A stretch of DNA of 40,251 bases, taken from positions 1 through 40,251 of the forward strand of contig CAMAPN010000009.1 in assembly GCA_945860275.1 (NCBI GenBank), given 5' to 3'. Origin of the DNA: Bifidobacterium breve. GTDB taxonomy: Bacteria > Actinomycetota > Actinomycetes > Nanopelagicales > Nanopelagicaceae. Positions 1 through 7,651 of the stretch are shown here, in pieces. The notes beneath the pieces are model-generated. The model was not told the DNA's origin, searched no databases, and saw only the letters and a program-made list of their open reading frames with translations. A program made the position numbers and the translations under genes. The stretch's first letter is position 1; each line of letters opens with the position of its first letter.

Positions 1-36
1 TACAACAAGGCTAAAAGCGCCTGTTGAGTTAATCAA

Positions 37-1482
37 ATGTCAGGACAAGGGTTGCGCGCAGGAGCAGTAAATCTCACGATTAATCCCGAGCTTGGCATGG
101 CAAAGGGAGGATTGCGCCTCTTTGGAAGCCCCATCGAGAAGGTGGATGATGACCTCTATCTTGGCGCCATTGTGTTGCAGTCAGGTGGCACCACACTCTG
201 TCTGATTGCCTGCGATCTTGGTAATTCACGGACCGAAGAAGCGCTTGAGATTCGGACTCGAGTAGCAGAAGCTCTGGAAATTCCTGTCGTGAATGTCATG
301 TTCAATCTCAGTCATAATCACAGCGCGGCTGACCTTCCAACCATGTTGCAAGGTAACGCTGAAAACGATGCAATCGTGCAAAGTGAGCGGTATTTCGAAT
401 TTGTCATCGATCAAGCAGTGACGGCGGCAACAACGGCACAGTCCCAATTGCGTCCCGCTCGAATGGCGCATGCGTGGGGCGAAAGTGATCTCAACATCTA
501 CCGACGAGAGTGGAATGGGGACCAAGACATCCTTGGTGAAGTTCCCGGCCATCGCGTCGATGATTCAGTTGGAGTTATTCGCTTCGACGATTTAGAAGGA
601 AACCCGATCGCGATTCTCTTTAGATACTCCTGCCACCCTGTTGTGAATGGCGCCCAATCCCCCACTCTCTCCGCAGATTTCCCAGGACCAGCGCGAAAGA
701 TCATCGAGAAGAATGTCGGCGGAACAGTTCTCTTTCTTCAAGGGTGTGGCGGAAATATCAATCCTCAGGTTGGTATCGGATACGAAAAAGATTGCTCCGA
801 AGAGGTCTACCGCATGGGCACAGCGTTGGGCGCTGAGGTCGTTCGCGTTGCCCTTGGTTTACGCACCAATAAGTTCCAAAAAGATCGCGTGCTACTGCAT
901 AACGTGCCGAACATCCTCTTCAAGCCATGGCGAGAGCGAAGCGATCATCCCGAAGTCATACTTAACGCGAGTCACGAAATTGCCAAATTCAATTTCGTCG
1001 AACTTCCAACAAAACAGGAAGCAGAAGCCCTGGCTAAATATTGGGAGAACGAGATTGTTGAGCGAGAAAAGCGCGGGGCTCTTACGTGGGAGATTCGCGT
1101 CGCCAAGAAGATGAAATTGTGGGCGGATTCTGTGGTTGCTGGCGTCGCCGAAGCTAATCCATCCCGTGATTTCGAAGCTCACGCATTCCGCATCGGCGAT
1201 CTTGCAATTGTTGGGCTCAATGTCGAAGCGTTCTTTGAAACTGGCGAGGAGATTAGAGCAAGCTCACCGTGGCCAGATACATTCGTCCTCGGATATACCA
1301 ACGGCACCATTATGTATCTGCCCCGCGCGCAGGATTATCCGAAGAACGGGTGGAAATGGCCCAACACCCATGCGCTTCCAGATTTGTTGCCACAGTCATA
1401 TTGTCAGCCAGCGCAATGGCACCCAGATTCCGAACAGAAAGCAGTACGAGCAGCTATTTCAGTGCTTAACAAATTGAAGTAA
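37..1482 (+). CDS. Neutral/alkaline ceramidase-like protein, probably cytoplasmic
   Basis: This 481-residue protein resembles the N-terminal catalytic domain of neutral/alkaline non-lysosomal ceramidases. Visible motifs are SHNHSA (His93, His95), RYSCHP (His200), SADFPG (Asp214) and FLQGCGGNINP (233-243), which match the spacing of the zinc-site His residues and the glycine-rich loop of that family. It is shorter than secreted ceramidases (about 650-700 residues), lacks the C-terminal domain, and has no signal peptide: the N-terminus is polar. Such short homologues often sit in sugar-catabolic clusters and have no proven substrate, so amidohydrolase activity is an inference. The ATG at 37 is the first in-frame start, and its Shine-Dalgarno is weak. 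It lies head-on to the SDR gene ending at 1505. Confidence 0.72.
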   Translation: MSGQGLRAGAVNLTINPELGMAKGGLRLFGSPIEKVDDDLYLGAIVLQSGGTTLCLIACDLGNSRTEEALEIRTRVAEALEIPVVNVMFNLSHNHSAADLPTMLQGNAENDAIVQSERYFEFVIDQAVTAATTAQSQLRPARMAHAWGESDLNIYRREWNGDQDILGEVPGHRVDDSVGVIRFDDLEGNPIAILFRYSCHPVVNGAQSPTLSADFPGPARKIIEKNVGGTVLFLQGCGGNINPQVGIGYEKDCSEEVYRMGTALGAEVVRVALGLRTNKFQKDRVLLHNVPNILFKPWRERSDHPEVILNASHEIAKFNFVELPTKQEAEALAKYWENEIVEREKRGALTWEIRVAKKMKLWADSVVAGVAEANPSRDFEAHAFRIGDLAIVGLNVEAFFETGEEIRASSPWPDTFVLGYTNGTIMYLPRAQDYPKNGWKWPNTHALPDLLPQSYCQPAQWHPDSEQKAVRAAISVLNKLK

Positions 1483-1504
1483 GGCGCTCACAAGTAATCT
1501 ACGT

Positions 1505-2266
1505 TCAGACGCGTAGATCAATTGTTGCGCCACCATCGACCACGATGGTTTGCCCATTAATGTACGAAGCTTTCCTTGAAGCTAAGAAGACGACAACCGC
1601 AGCTTGCTCCTCTGGCCGCCCCATCCGCTTCATCGGAACTGCTTGCGCAAATGCTTCATGCGTGACCTCTTTGCCATCGACAAAGATGCGATTTGCAGTT
1701 TTAGTAAACCCTGGCGCAACTGCAACTACGCGAATATTCTCCGGCGCCCATTCGACTGCAAGTGCGCGGGTGAGCGCTTCCAGTCCTGCCTTAGACACCG
1801 AGTAAGAGAGGCGACCTGGTAATCCAATTCTTCCCGCAATTGACGCGATGGAGATGATTGAGGGGAAGGGAGATTTCACAAGGTGCGGATATGCCGCGCG
1901 GCAGCATCGAAAAGCGCCATCCAAATGGACATTTGTAATAAAGCGCCAATCTTCATCGGTGTAACTACTAGTGAGACCTTGTCGGAAATTACCTGCGTTA
2001 TTTACGAGCACATCAAGTCGACCAAAACGCTTGATAATCGATTCGATTCCGCTATCAACTGAGGGCGTGGATCCAACATCCATGGCAACAGTAAGCACGT
2101 GCTCACCACTTGGATCTAGGTTTTTGGCCACCTCTAGCGCAGCTTCTTCGCGAAGGTCTGAGACGACTACGTCATACCCTTCATCGAGAAATTGCTTGCA
2201 CATTTCTGAACCTAGAGCGCCAGCGCTGCCTGTGACTAATACGACCGGTCTTTCATTTTTCGCCAT
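1505..2266 (-). CDS. SDR-family NAD(P)-dependent oxidoreductase
   Basis: This is a classical short-chain dehydrogenase/reductase of 253 residues. It has a TGSAGALG cofactor loop (12-19), NNAG (89-92), and the catalytic Ser142, Tyr155 and Lys159 (YSVSK). The C-terminal VDGGA signature sits near residue 245. Family members of this length oxidise sugars, polyols or keto-acids with NAD(P), but the sequence does not fix the substrate. It is divergent from the SDR gene at 2382, with 115 bp between the starts. No Shine-Dalgarno is seen before the ATG at 2266, so a leaderless transcript is possible. It is one of five SDRs in the window and a candidate sugar or 2-keto-3-deoxy-acid dehydrogenase. Confidence 0.88.
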   Translation of the reverse strand: MAKNERPVVLVTGSAGALGSEMCKQFLDEGYDVVVSDLREEAALEVAKNLDPSGEHVLTVAMDVGSTPSVDSGIESIIKRFGRLDVLVNNAGNFRQGLTSSYTDEDWRFITNVHLDGAFRCCRAAYPHLVKSPFPSIISIASIAGRIGLPGRLSYSVSKAGLEALTRALAVEWAPENIRVVAVAPGFTKTANRIFVDGKEVTHEAFAQAVPMKRMGRPEEQAAVVVFLASRKASYINGQTIVVDGGATIDLRV

Positions 2267-2359
2267 GAACGGAAGTCAAGCATTGTGCTGCGAGATAAAC
2301 AAGCGCTTTCGGCAGGGGTGAAATTCATATCCGTGAATGAGTTGATGTCACCAAATAGC

Positions 2360-2381
2360 AGGAGGCGGTAGGGTACCGCTC
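2360..2381 (+). promoter_or_regulatory. Distant Shine-Dalgarno with an inverted repeat before the start
   Basis: A perfect AGGAGG occupies 2360-2365 but lies 16 bases from the ATG at 2382, which is too far for normal initiation. Between them lies a perfect inverted repeat, GCGGTA (2365-2370), GGG, TACCGC (2374-2379). If it folds in the mRNA it would shorten the effective spacing, although its first G is also the last base of AGGAGG. It could instead be a DNA operator. No in-frame start codon lies close upstream that would fit the AGGAGG better. Confidence 0.4.
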
Positions 2382-3134
2382 ATGGAAATTTACGAAGGTC
2401 AGGACGTCATTGTTGCCGGCGGCGGCGCAGGTATTGGTGCCGCAGCTGCCACCCTACTTGCTTCGAGAGGCGCAATGGTCGTTGTCTCCGATGTCGTGCT
2501 CGCCAACGCTGAAAAAGTTGCTGCAGAGATAAATAGGTCTGGCGGCAAAGCTGTAGCGCGCGAGCTGAACGTAGCCGATCAAAGTGGAGTATCGAATTTC
2601 GTTAACTCCGTGGCAAAAGAATTCGGCAGACTCGATGCCATCGTCAATAGTGCGGGCATCGTTGGTCCAACTAATACTCCCCTAGAAAAGATCACTGCTG
2701 CAGATATCGAGAAGGTTCTGGCAATCAATCTGCTGGGCGCCATCTGGCTGACTCAAGCCGCTCTTCCCATCATGAAAGCTGCTCAGTATGGCCGAATCGT
2801 TCATGTTGCATCTATTGCGGGCAAAGAAGGCAACCCCGGCATGACGCCGTATGTACTCTCTAAGTCGGCGATGATTGGTTTTGTAAAAGCTGTCGCCAAA
2901 GAGGTAGCAACCGAGGGAATCACCGTCAACGCCATCGCTCCTGCTGTTATCAAAACGCCAATGAATGCAAATACCAGCGAAGAGACGCTTAAGTACATGA
3001 TTTCTCGAATCCCGATGGGGCGATTAGGCGAGGCCGATGAAGTAGCAGAGATGATTTCATTTGCAGCTTCAAAAGCGTGCTCGTTCACAACTGGGTTCTG
3101 CTTTGATACTTCAGGTGGCCGCGCAACGTACTAA
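2382..3134 (+). CDS. SDR-family NAD(P)-dependent oxidoreductase
   Basis: A 250-residue classical SDR with GGGAGIG (13-19), NSAG (89-92), catalytic Ser144, Tyr157 and Lys161, and a C-terminal DTSGGR. The fold resembles 3-oxoacyl-ACP reductase/2-keto-3-deoxy-acid dehydrogenase-like SDRs. Its partner is probably the acid-sugar dehydratase encoded convergently at 3140-4258 (5-bp gap). A dehydratase plus SDR pair is what the oxidative (diketo) routes for L-fuconate or L-rhamnonate use, so it may oxidise a 2-keto-3-deoxy acid. That role is inferred from neighbours only. Confidence 0.88.
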   Translation: MEIYEGQDVIVAGGGAGIGAAAATLLASRGAMVVVSDVVLANAEKVAAEINRSGGKAVARELNVADQSGVSNFVNSVAKEFGRLDAIVNSAGIVGPTNTPLEKITAADIEKVLAINLLGAIWLTQAALPIMKAAQYGRIVHVASIAGKEGNPGMTPYVLSKSAMIGFVKAVAKEVATEGITVNAIAPAVIKTPMNANTSEETLKYMISRIPMGRLGEADEVAEMISFAASKACSFTTGFCFDTSGGRATY

Positions 3135-3139
3135 TTGAG

Positions 3140-4258
3140 CTACCTAAGCTCTAGCGCGCTCCAGTCCGGATCACTATCAATTCCCACTAATTCATCAGGA
3201 AGCTCTGGCATAGTAAATCGCCAGCCAGTTGTCGCGCTTTCGCCCTCAATTTTCTGCTTTGCAACAATAAGTTCGGCGAGCGCATCAACACTCGCCCCGG
3301 GCGCTGAGTACTCAATGGAAATACTCTCGACATCAAGAATTGATGCGACTTGGCTATGCCAGTTGTCGTATACGTGCCACGAGACCGGAAGATTCTTCTC
3401 GGCTAAATAATCATTGAGTTGAAGCAATCTTGATAGTCCGCCCTGGCAGGTGGTGTCCAGGCGCAAGATATCTACTGCGCCAGTTTCGACAAATGCTTGA
3501 GGGTGATAAAGATGCGTCTCATCATCTCCACTTGCAAGTGGAGAATTAAGAAGCGAGCGTAATTTCTTCAATTCCATGAGGCTGCCAGAGACAAATGGAT
3601 CTTCTACCCACGCTAAATCAAGGCCACCAACAATCTTCATAACATCCTCTGCCGTGCGGCAAGAGAATGCCAAGTCAGTTGACACCGGGCAGAGCTTGGT
3701 ATCAAGTGCGGCAATGATCCGCTCACGAGTTAACTCTGGCGTGAGTCCAACCGGAAGTTTGACGCCTTTGGCACCTGCGGCAACTGCAGCGCGTACCTCC
3801 CATTCAATATCTTCTGGGCCGCGCGAAGGTGGATAGCCAATCACAGCCCACTTTGCAATTTTCTTCTCACTCTTTCCAAAGAGTTGAGCCACGCTCTTAC
3901 CCGCGCTCTTTGCAACCGCTTCGTGTGCTGCCAAATCAACTAAAGAAAATCCGCGAAGTGCAGCGCCTGACGACAATGGTGCACTTGCTCTGCGATAGAG
4001 CGCATCCCAGGCAGCCACGGGATCACCAGTGAAGATTTCTTTATACGCTGGTGCAATCAACGTGTTCACGCACTCCGCAACAGGAAGGCCGCGATCTAAA
4101 CCGTAAGCATGACCGACGCTGCCATCTGTTAACCGAACGGTGGCTAGGCAATACCCCCGCGCCTTGATGAGGTACTCGCCAAGCTGGACAGGACGTGGCA
4201 GAACCACGGTTATCCGGCGTGCGGATACTTCGGCAATTCGAGCAGTCACTTCTCTCAT
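3140..4258 (-). CDS. Mandelate racemase/muconate lactonizing enzyme family protein (acid-sugar dehydratase or racemase)
   Basis: An enolase-superfamily protein of 372 residues. From the ATG at 4258, visible active-site elements are Lys167 in VKLPVG, metal ligands Asp195 (STDLAF), Glu219 (WVEDPF) and Asp245/246 (SGDDE), and the His-Asp dyad Asp268 (RLDTTC) plus His295 (SWHVYDNWH). This is the mandelate-racemase type arrangement found in dehydratases of sugar acids. The second-strand motif is K-x-P, not the common K-x-K, so the exact family is unclear. I chose the ATG at 4258 because AGGTG lies 6 bases upstream. A GTG at 4282 would add eight residues but has a poorer site. Substrate is unknown; the sugar-acid context favours aldonate dehydration. 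Confidence 0.85.
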   Translation of the reverse strand: MREVTARIAEVSARRITVVLPRPVQLGEYLIKARGYCLATVRLTDGSVGHAYGLDRGLPVAECVNTLIAPAYKEIFTGDPVAAWDALYRRASAPLSSGAALRGFSLVDLAAHEAVAKSAGKSVAQLFGKSEKKIAKWAVIGYPPSRGPEDIEWEVRAAVAAGAKGVKLPVGLTPELTRERIIAALDTKLCPVSTDLAFSCRTAEDVMKIVGGLDLAWVEDPFVSGSLMELKKLRSLLNSPLASGDDETHLYHPQAFVETGAVDILRLDTTCQGGLSRLLQLNDYLAEKNLPVSWHVYDNWHSQVASILDVESISIEYSAPGASVDALAELIVAKQKIEGESATTGWRFTMPELPDELVGIDSDPDWSALELR

Positions 4259-4469
4259 GGAAGACACCTTTTCGCCCTTCACTGCCTGCCGTCAAATGCC
4301 CCTCCAATGGCGCTAGCGCGGATTTTGAGGGTTTTTCGGTGGCCGGAAAGGTCGCGACGAGAGTGGATGAGCTCTTATTCGCCTACCCCAAACGTTATGA
4401 AAAATACATATAAATTCTCCATAAATGCCTTGATTCACTCGCGGAAAACTGGTGGGCTTGGCGGACAAA

Positions 4470-4518
4470 TAGGGCTCCGGAAGGGCCCTAACTTGAGCTC
4501 CATTTCACTTGGCGCCAA
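4470..4518 (+). promoter_or_regulatory. Leader hairpin and palindrome upstream of the sugar-transporter operon
   Basis: The 279-bp gap between the divergent starts at 4258 and 4538 contains no gene. Two symmetrical elements lie near its transporter end. An 8-bp stem (4470-4477 with 4483-4490, one G-T pair) encloses loop CGGAA. A perfect 10-bp palindrome, TTGGCGCCAA (4509-4518), ends just before the AGGAG at 4526-4530. The palindrome is well placed for a repressor operator; no regulator gene is present in the window to pair with it. A TATAAA at 4409-4414 could be a -10 element, but I see no convincing -35. Confidence 0.35.
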
Positions 4519-4537
4519 CTGAGTTAGGAGAAAGTAA

Positions 4538-5791
4538 ATGAAGAAATTCCGTACCCGCATTGCGGCGATTGCAGCAGTGAGCTTTGCTGCAACCTTCGCA
4601 GTAGCGGCTCTGCCATCACAAGCAGCAGATGTAACCCTTAAGCTGGTTATGGCTGCTTACACCGATGACATGGTCGATTACTACGATGGCCTTGCTCAAG
4701 ACTTCGAGAATGCCAACCCAGGAATCAAGGTTGAGGTTGACGTTGTCGCATGGCCAGAAATTGGTCAAAAGGTCAAGACCCTCATTGCCTCTGGTCAATC
4801 ACCAGACATCGTAAACAACGATGAATTCGCAGGCGAAGCCGCAGCAGGTCTGCTCTATCGTGCAGATCAAATTGTTAGCGCACCTGTCCTCAAGGACATC
4901 ATCCCTGCATTCCTCGATAACTCAAAGTACAAGGGAACTGCTTATGCAGTACCTGACCTAGCTTCTGCTCGTGCGTTCTTCTGGAACAAGCAACTTATTG
5001 CAGGCGCTGGCGTTAAGGCTGCTCCAAAGACTTGGGATGACATGCTCGCAGCTGCGAAGGCAGTGAAGAAGAAGTATCCAAATGTCTACCCATACTGCCT
5101 CCCACTAGGACCTGAAGAAGCACAGATGATCTTCACTACCTGGGGTGGCGGAAATGGCGCACGTCTATTCGACGCAAAGGCCAACAAGTACACACTGAAC
5201 AACAAGGATTTCAAGGCATCACTTGACTTCCTCAAGAAGCTCGTCGATGAGAAGTTGACGCAGCCAAACCCAGGTAAGACCAACCGTACCGATGGCTGCT
5301 GGGCGCTCTTTGCAGCGGGCAAGGTAGCTATGGTTGACGGTGGCGTCTTCCTTCCAGATTGGCTATCAAAGAACGGTGGCGAGAACATTGACTGGGCAGC
5401 GGGTGCATTCCCACATGCCAAGGGCAAGTCAGATATCACCGTAGGTGTTCAGGATTACTTCAAGGGTTACAAGGCCAATGGCCGTCAAGCTGAAATCCAG
5501 AAGTTCCTCACCTTCCTCTTCGAGCCAGCTAACTACCAAGGCTTCTTGAAGGCAGCCGGTGGATTCATCCCTGCAACAAAGAGCGCTGGAAAGCTTGCTG
5601 AAGAGGACGCAATCATCGGGCCTTACGTCAAGCTCCTTCCAAAGGCGATCTTCTACCCAGGAACCGTTGGATCATGGCAGGCATGTAAGACCGCGATCGT
5701 CACCTACATGGGTAACGCAATGTCGAACACTGGCAAAGCGCTCTCAAGCATGCAAGCAAAGTGCGATGCTGCACATAAGAAGACTAAGTAA
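4538..5791 (+). CDS. Sugar ABC transporter substrate-binding protein
   Basis: A family-1 extracellular solute-binding protein of 417 residues. It captures a sugar outside the membrane and delivers it to the two permeases that follow. The N-terminus is a Sec signal peptide: basic MKKFRTR, a hydrophobic stretch to about residue 24, and a likely cut after SQA (27-29). No lipobox cysteine is present, unlike the second binding protein in this window. AGGAG lies 7 bases before the ATG. Codon choice is uniform and the site is strong, consistent with high expression. The ligand cannot be read from the sequence; mono- or oligosaccharides are usual for this family. Confidence 0.93.
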   Translation: MKKFRTRIAAIAAVSFAATFAVAALPSQAADVTLKLVMAAYTDDMVDYYDGLAQDFENANPGIKVEVDVVAWPEIGQKVKTLIASGQSPDIVNNDEFAGEAAAGLLYRADQIVSAPVLKDIIPAFLDNSKYKGTAYAVPDLASARAFFWNKQLIAGAGVKAAPKTWDDMLAAAKAVKKKYPNVYPYCLPLGPEEAQMIFTTWGGGNGARLFDAKANKYTLNNKDFKASLDFLKKLVDEKLTQPNPGKTNRTDGCWALFAAGKVAMVDGGVFLPDWLSKNGGENIDWAAGAFPHAKGKSDITVGVQDYFKGYKANGRQAEIQKFLTFLFEPANYQGFLKAAGGFIPATKSAGKLAEEDAIIGPYVKLLPKAIFYPGTVGSWQACKTAIVTYMGNAMSNTGKALSSMQAKCDAAHKKTK

Positions 5792-5839
5792 CCAGAGAAC
5801 CGGTTAGTTACCCTTCTGCAATTAGCATGAAGTAACTGA

Positions 5840-5878
5840 GCAAAGGCAAGGCCTCATTAACTGAGGTCTTGCCTTTGC
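5840..5878 (+). promoter_or_regulatory. Strong intra-operon stem-loop between binding-protein and permease genes
   Basis: A 17-bp stem (5840-5856 paired with 5862-5878, one G-U pair, otherwise perfect) closes a 5-base loop. No T-run follows; the next bases are CGATACATC, so it is not a classical intrinsic terminator. Its place after the binding-protein gene and before the first permease fits a known arrangement in which a hairpin protects the upstream mRNA from 3' decay or partly attenuates read-through, raising binding protein over permease. Confidence 0.7.
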
Positions 5879-5910
5879 CGATACATCAAAACCTTTATTA
5901 AGGAGTCGCC

Positions 5911-6807
5911 GTGGTAGCCGCACCTGTGAAGAAGGAACCTTTCTATAAAGCTCTTCCTTGGCTCAGCGGAACTCTTATTCTCATCATTGGCTTCGTCTTA
6001 TGGCCCACCCTTGAGCTCTTTCTTATGTCATTTCGAGCAGTTGATATCTCAGGGCTTATTGAAGGTTGGGCAGGGCTGGAAAATTATCGCGCCCTGATTG
6101 CCAACATCGACCTGCCTCCCGTTCTTCGGAGAACCGTCATTTGGTTAGTCGTTGTCGTAGGAATGACTTTGGCGCTCTCTTTGCCGCTTGCACAATTAAT
6201 GAATGCCAAATTCAAAGGACAAAAAGTACTTCGTTACTCCATCATTATTCCTTGGGCAGCTTCGCTTGTAATCACTGCGACTTCCTTCAAATGGATTCTT
6301 GATCCTTATTACGGAATGATGAATTTGATCCTTAAAGACTTGGGAATAATCAATGAAGATGTAGATCTGCTGGGTAATCCATCTACCTCTTTCATAGTCT
6401 TGCTCGTCGTGGCGATCTTCGTCTCCCTTCCCTTTACAAGTTATGTACTTTTAGCTGGCTTGCAATCCATTCCTGGTGAAGTGCTCGAAGCTGCGAAGGT
6501 AGATGGCGCTGGCGCATGGAAGGGATATTGGACGATTATCTTCCCGCTACTTCGACCAGCCTTCCTCGTTGCAGCCGTGATTAATGCCGTCTACGTATTC
6601 AACTCATTCCCTGTCATCTGGGTGATGACTAAAGGAGGTCCCGGTTATGAAACCGATACTTCCACCACCTTTGCCTATAAGGTCGCCTTTGGAGATCAAG
6701 ATATTGGGCAATCAGCATCGCTAGCTGTTGGCAACTTCCTTGTTATTTTCATCTTTATCATGTTCTTCCTGAAATTATCTAAGTGGCGGGAGTCGGATCA
6801 AACATGA
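5911..6807 (+). CDS. Sugar ABC transporter permease, MalF/UgpA type
   Basis: An inner-membrane permease of 298 residues with about six hydrophobic helices. The ATPase-contact EAA loop is visible as EAAKVDGAGAWKGYWTI followed by FPLLRP, near residues 193-215. It starts at GTG 5911, with AAGGAG 5 bases upstream. It pairs with the next permease to form the channel of the importer whose binding protein is encoded at 4538. No ATPase gene is in this operon; in actinobacteria a shared MsiK-type ATPase usually serves several such importers. Confidence 0.93.
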   Translation: MVAAPVKKEPFYKALPWLSGTLILIIGFVLWPTLELFLMSFRAVDISGLIEGWAGLENYRALIANIDLPPVLRRTVIWLVVVVGMTLALSLPLAQLMNAKFKGQKVLRYSIIIPWAASLVITATSFKWILDPYYGMMNLILKDLGIINEDVDLLGNPSTSFIVLLVVAIFVSLPFTSYVLLAGLQSIPGEVLEAAKVDGAGAWKGYWTIIFPLLRPAFLVAAVINAVYVFNSFPVIWVMTKGGPGYETDTSTTFAYKVAFGDQDIGQSASLAVGNFLVIFIFIMFFLKLSKWRESDQT

Positions 6808-7649
6808 GCGTACCTGCGCTAATTGTGAAGCGACGGATAAAAGGTTTCATTCTCTCCGTCGTGGGTTTGGCAACGGCTGTAATCTTCCTCTTTCCCTACA
6901 TCACGATGTTAAGTACCGCGCTCAAGCCCAAGAGCGATATCACTGATATCCCACCTACCTATCTGCCAAAGGAATACATCTGGAGTAACTTCATCAAAGT
7001 CTTCTCGGAGATTGCCTTTGGGACGTACATGAAGAACACGATCTTCATTGCCTTGGCAACGATGATCATCGGACTCATCGCCTCAATTCCTGCCGGTTAC
7101 TACGTCGCCCGACACCACTTCCGCGGCCGAACGTTCTTCTTACTGGTTGTGCTCATCACGCAGATGTTCTCTCCCACCACGTTACTCATTGGAATTTTCC
7201 GAGAGATGTCGGTTCTTGACCTTATTAACACGTATACGGGCCTAATTTTGGTAAACGCCGCGTTCAACTTAGCCTTTGCCGTTTGGATCCTCTCAAGTTT
7301 CTTCCGTTCGATCCCGAAAGAGATTGAAGAGGCAGCGCAAATTGATGGCTGCACCAAATTCCAAGCATTTCGAATTGTTGCGCTCCCCCTCGCACTTCCT
7401 GGAATTGTGACCACTGCAATCTTTATCTTCATCGCAGCATGGAACGAGTTCGTTGTTGCCTACACCTTGGCCAGCCAGCCTGCGAAGCAACCATTCTCGG
7501 TTGGTCTCTCGCTTCTTACTGGCTACTACGAAGTGAAGTGGAACTACCTCTTCGCTGGTTCGCTCATTGCGATCATTCCGGTCGTGCTTCTCTTTATCTT
7601 TATCGAGAAATATCTCGTGAGTGGACTTACCGCCGGTAGCGTGAAATAA
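6804..7649 (+). CDS. Sugar ABC transporter permease, MalG/UgpE type
   Basis: The second permease subunit, 281 residues, with six predicted helices. Its EAA loop is visible (EEAAQIDGCTKFQAFRI followed by LPLALPG). I chose the ATG at 6804 because it overlaps the preceding stop as ATGA, the usual coupling in this genome. A GTG at 6783 would add seven residues and a longer overlap. It is the last transporter subunit in the operon, and the unknown gene at 7652 follows after two bases. Confidence 0.92.
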   Translation: MSVPALIVKRRIKGFILSVVGLATAVIFLFPYITMLSTALKPKSDITDIPPTYLPKEYIWSNFIKVFSEIAFGTYMKNTIFIALATMIIGLIASIPAGYYVARHHFRGRTFFLLVVLITQMFSPTTLLIGIFREMSVLDLINTYTGLILVNAAFNLAFAVWILSSFFRSIPKEIEEAAQIDGCTKFQAFRIVALPLALPGIVTTAIFIFIAAWNEFVVAYTLASQPAKQPFSVGLSLLTGYYEVKWNYLFAGSLIAIIPVVLLFIFIEKYLVSGLTAGSVK

Positions 7650-7651
7650 CC

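Noticed and set aside
1-36. Short open stretches before the first gene that could be the tail of an upstream gene, for example a frame ending at TGA 25-27.
   Set aside because: Too short to show codon bias or homology; more than one frame is possible.
5840-5878. Classical rho-independent terminator after the binding-protein gene.
   Set aside because: The stem is strong, but no T-run follows and the permease genes of the same transporter continue directly.
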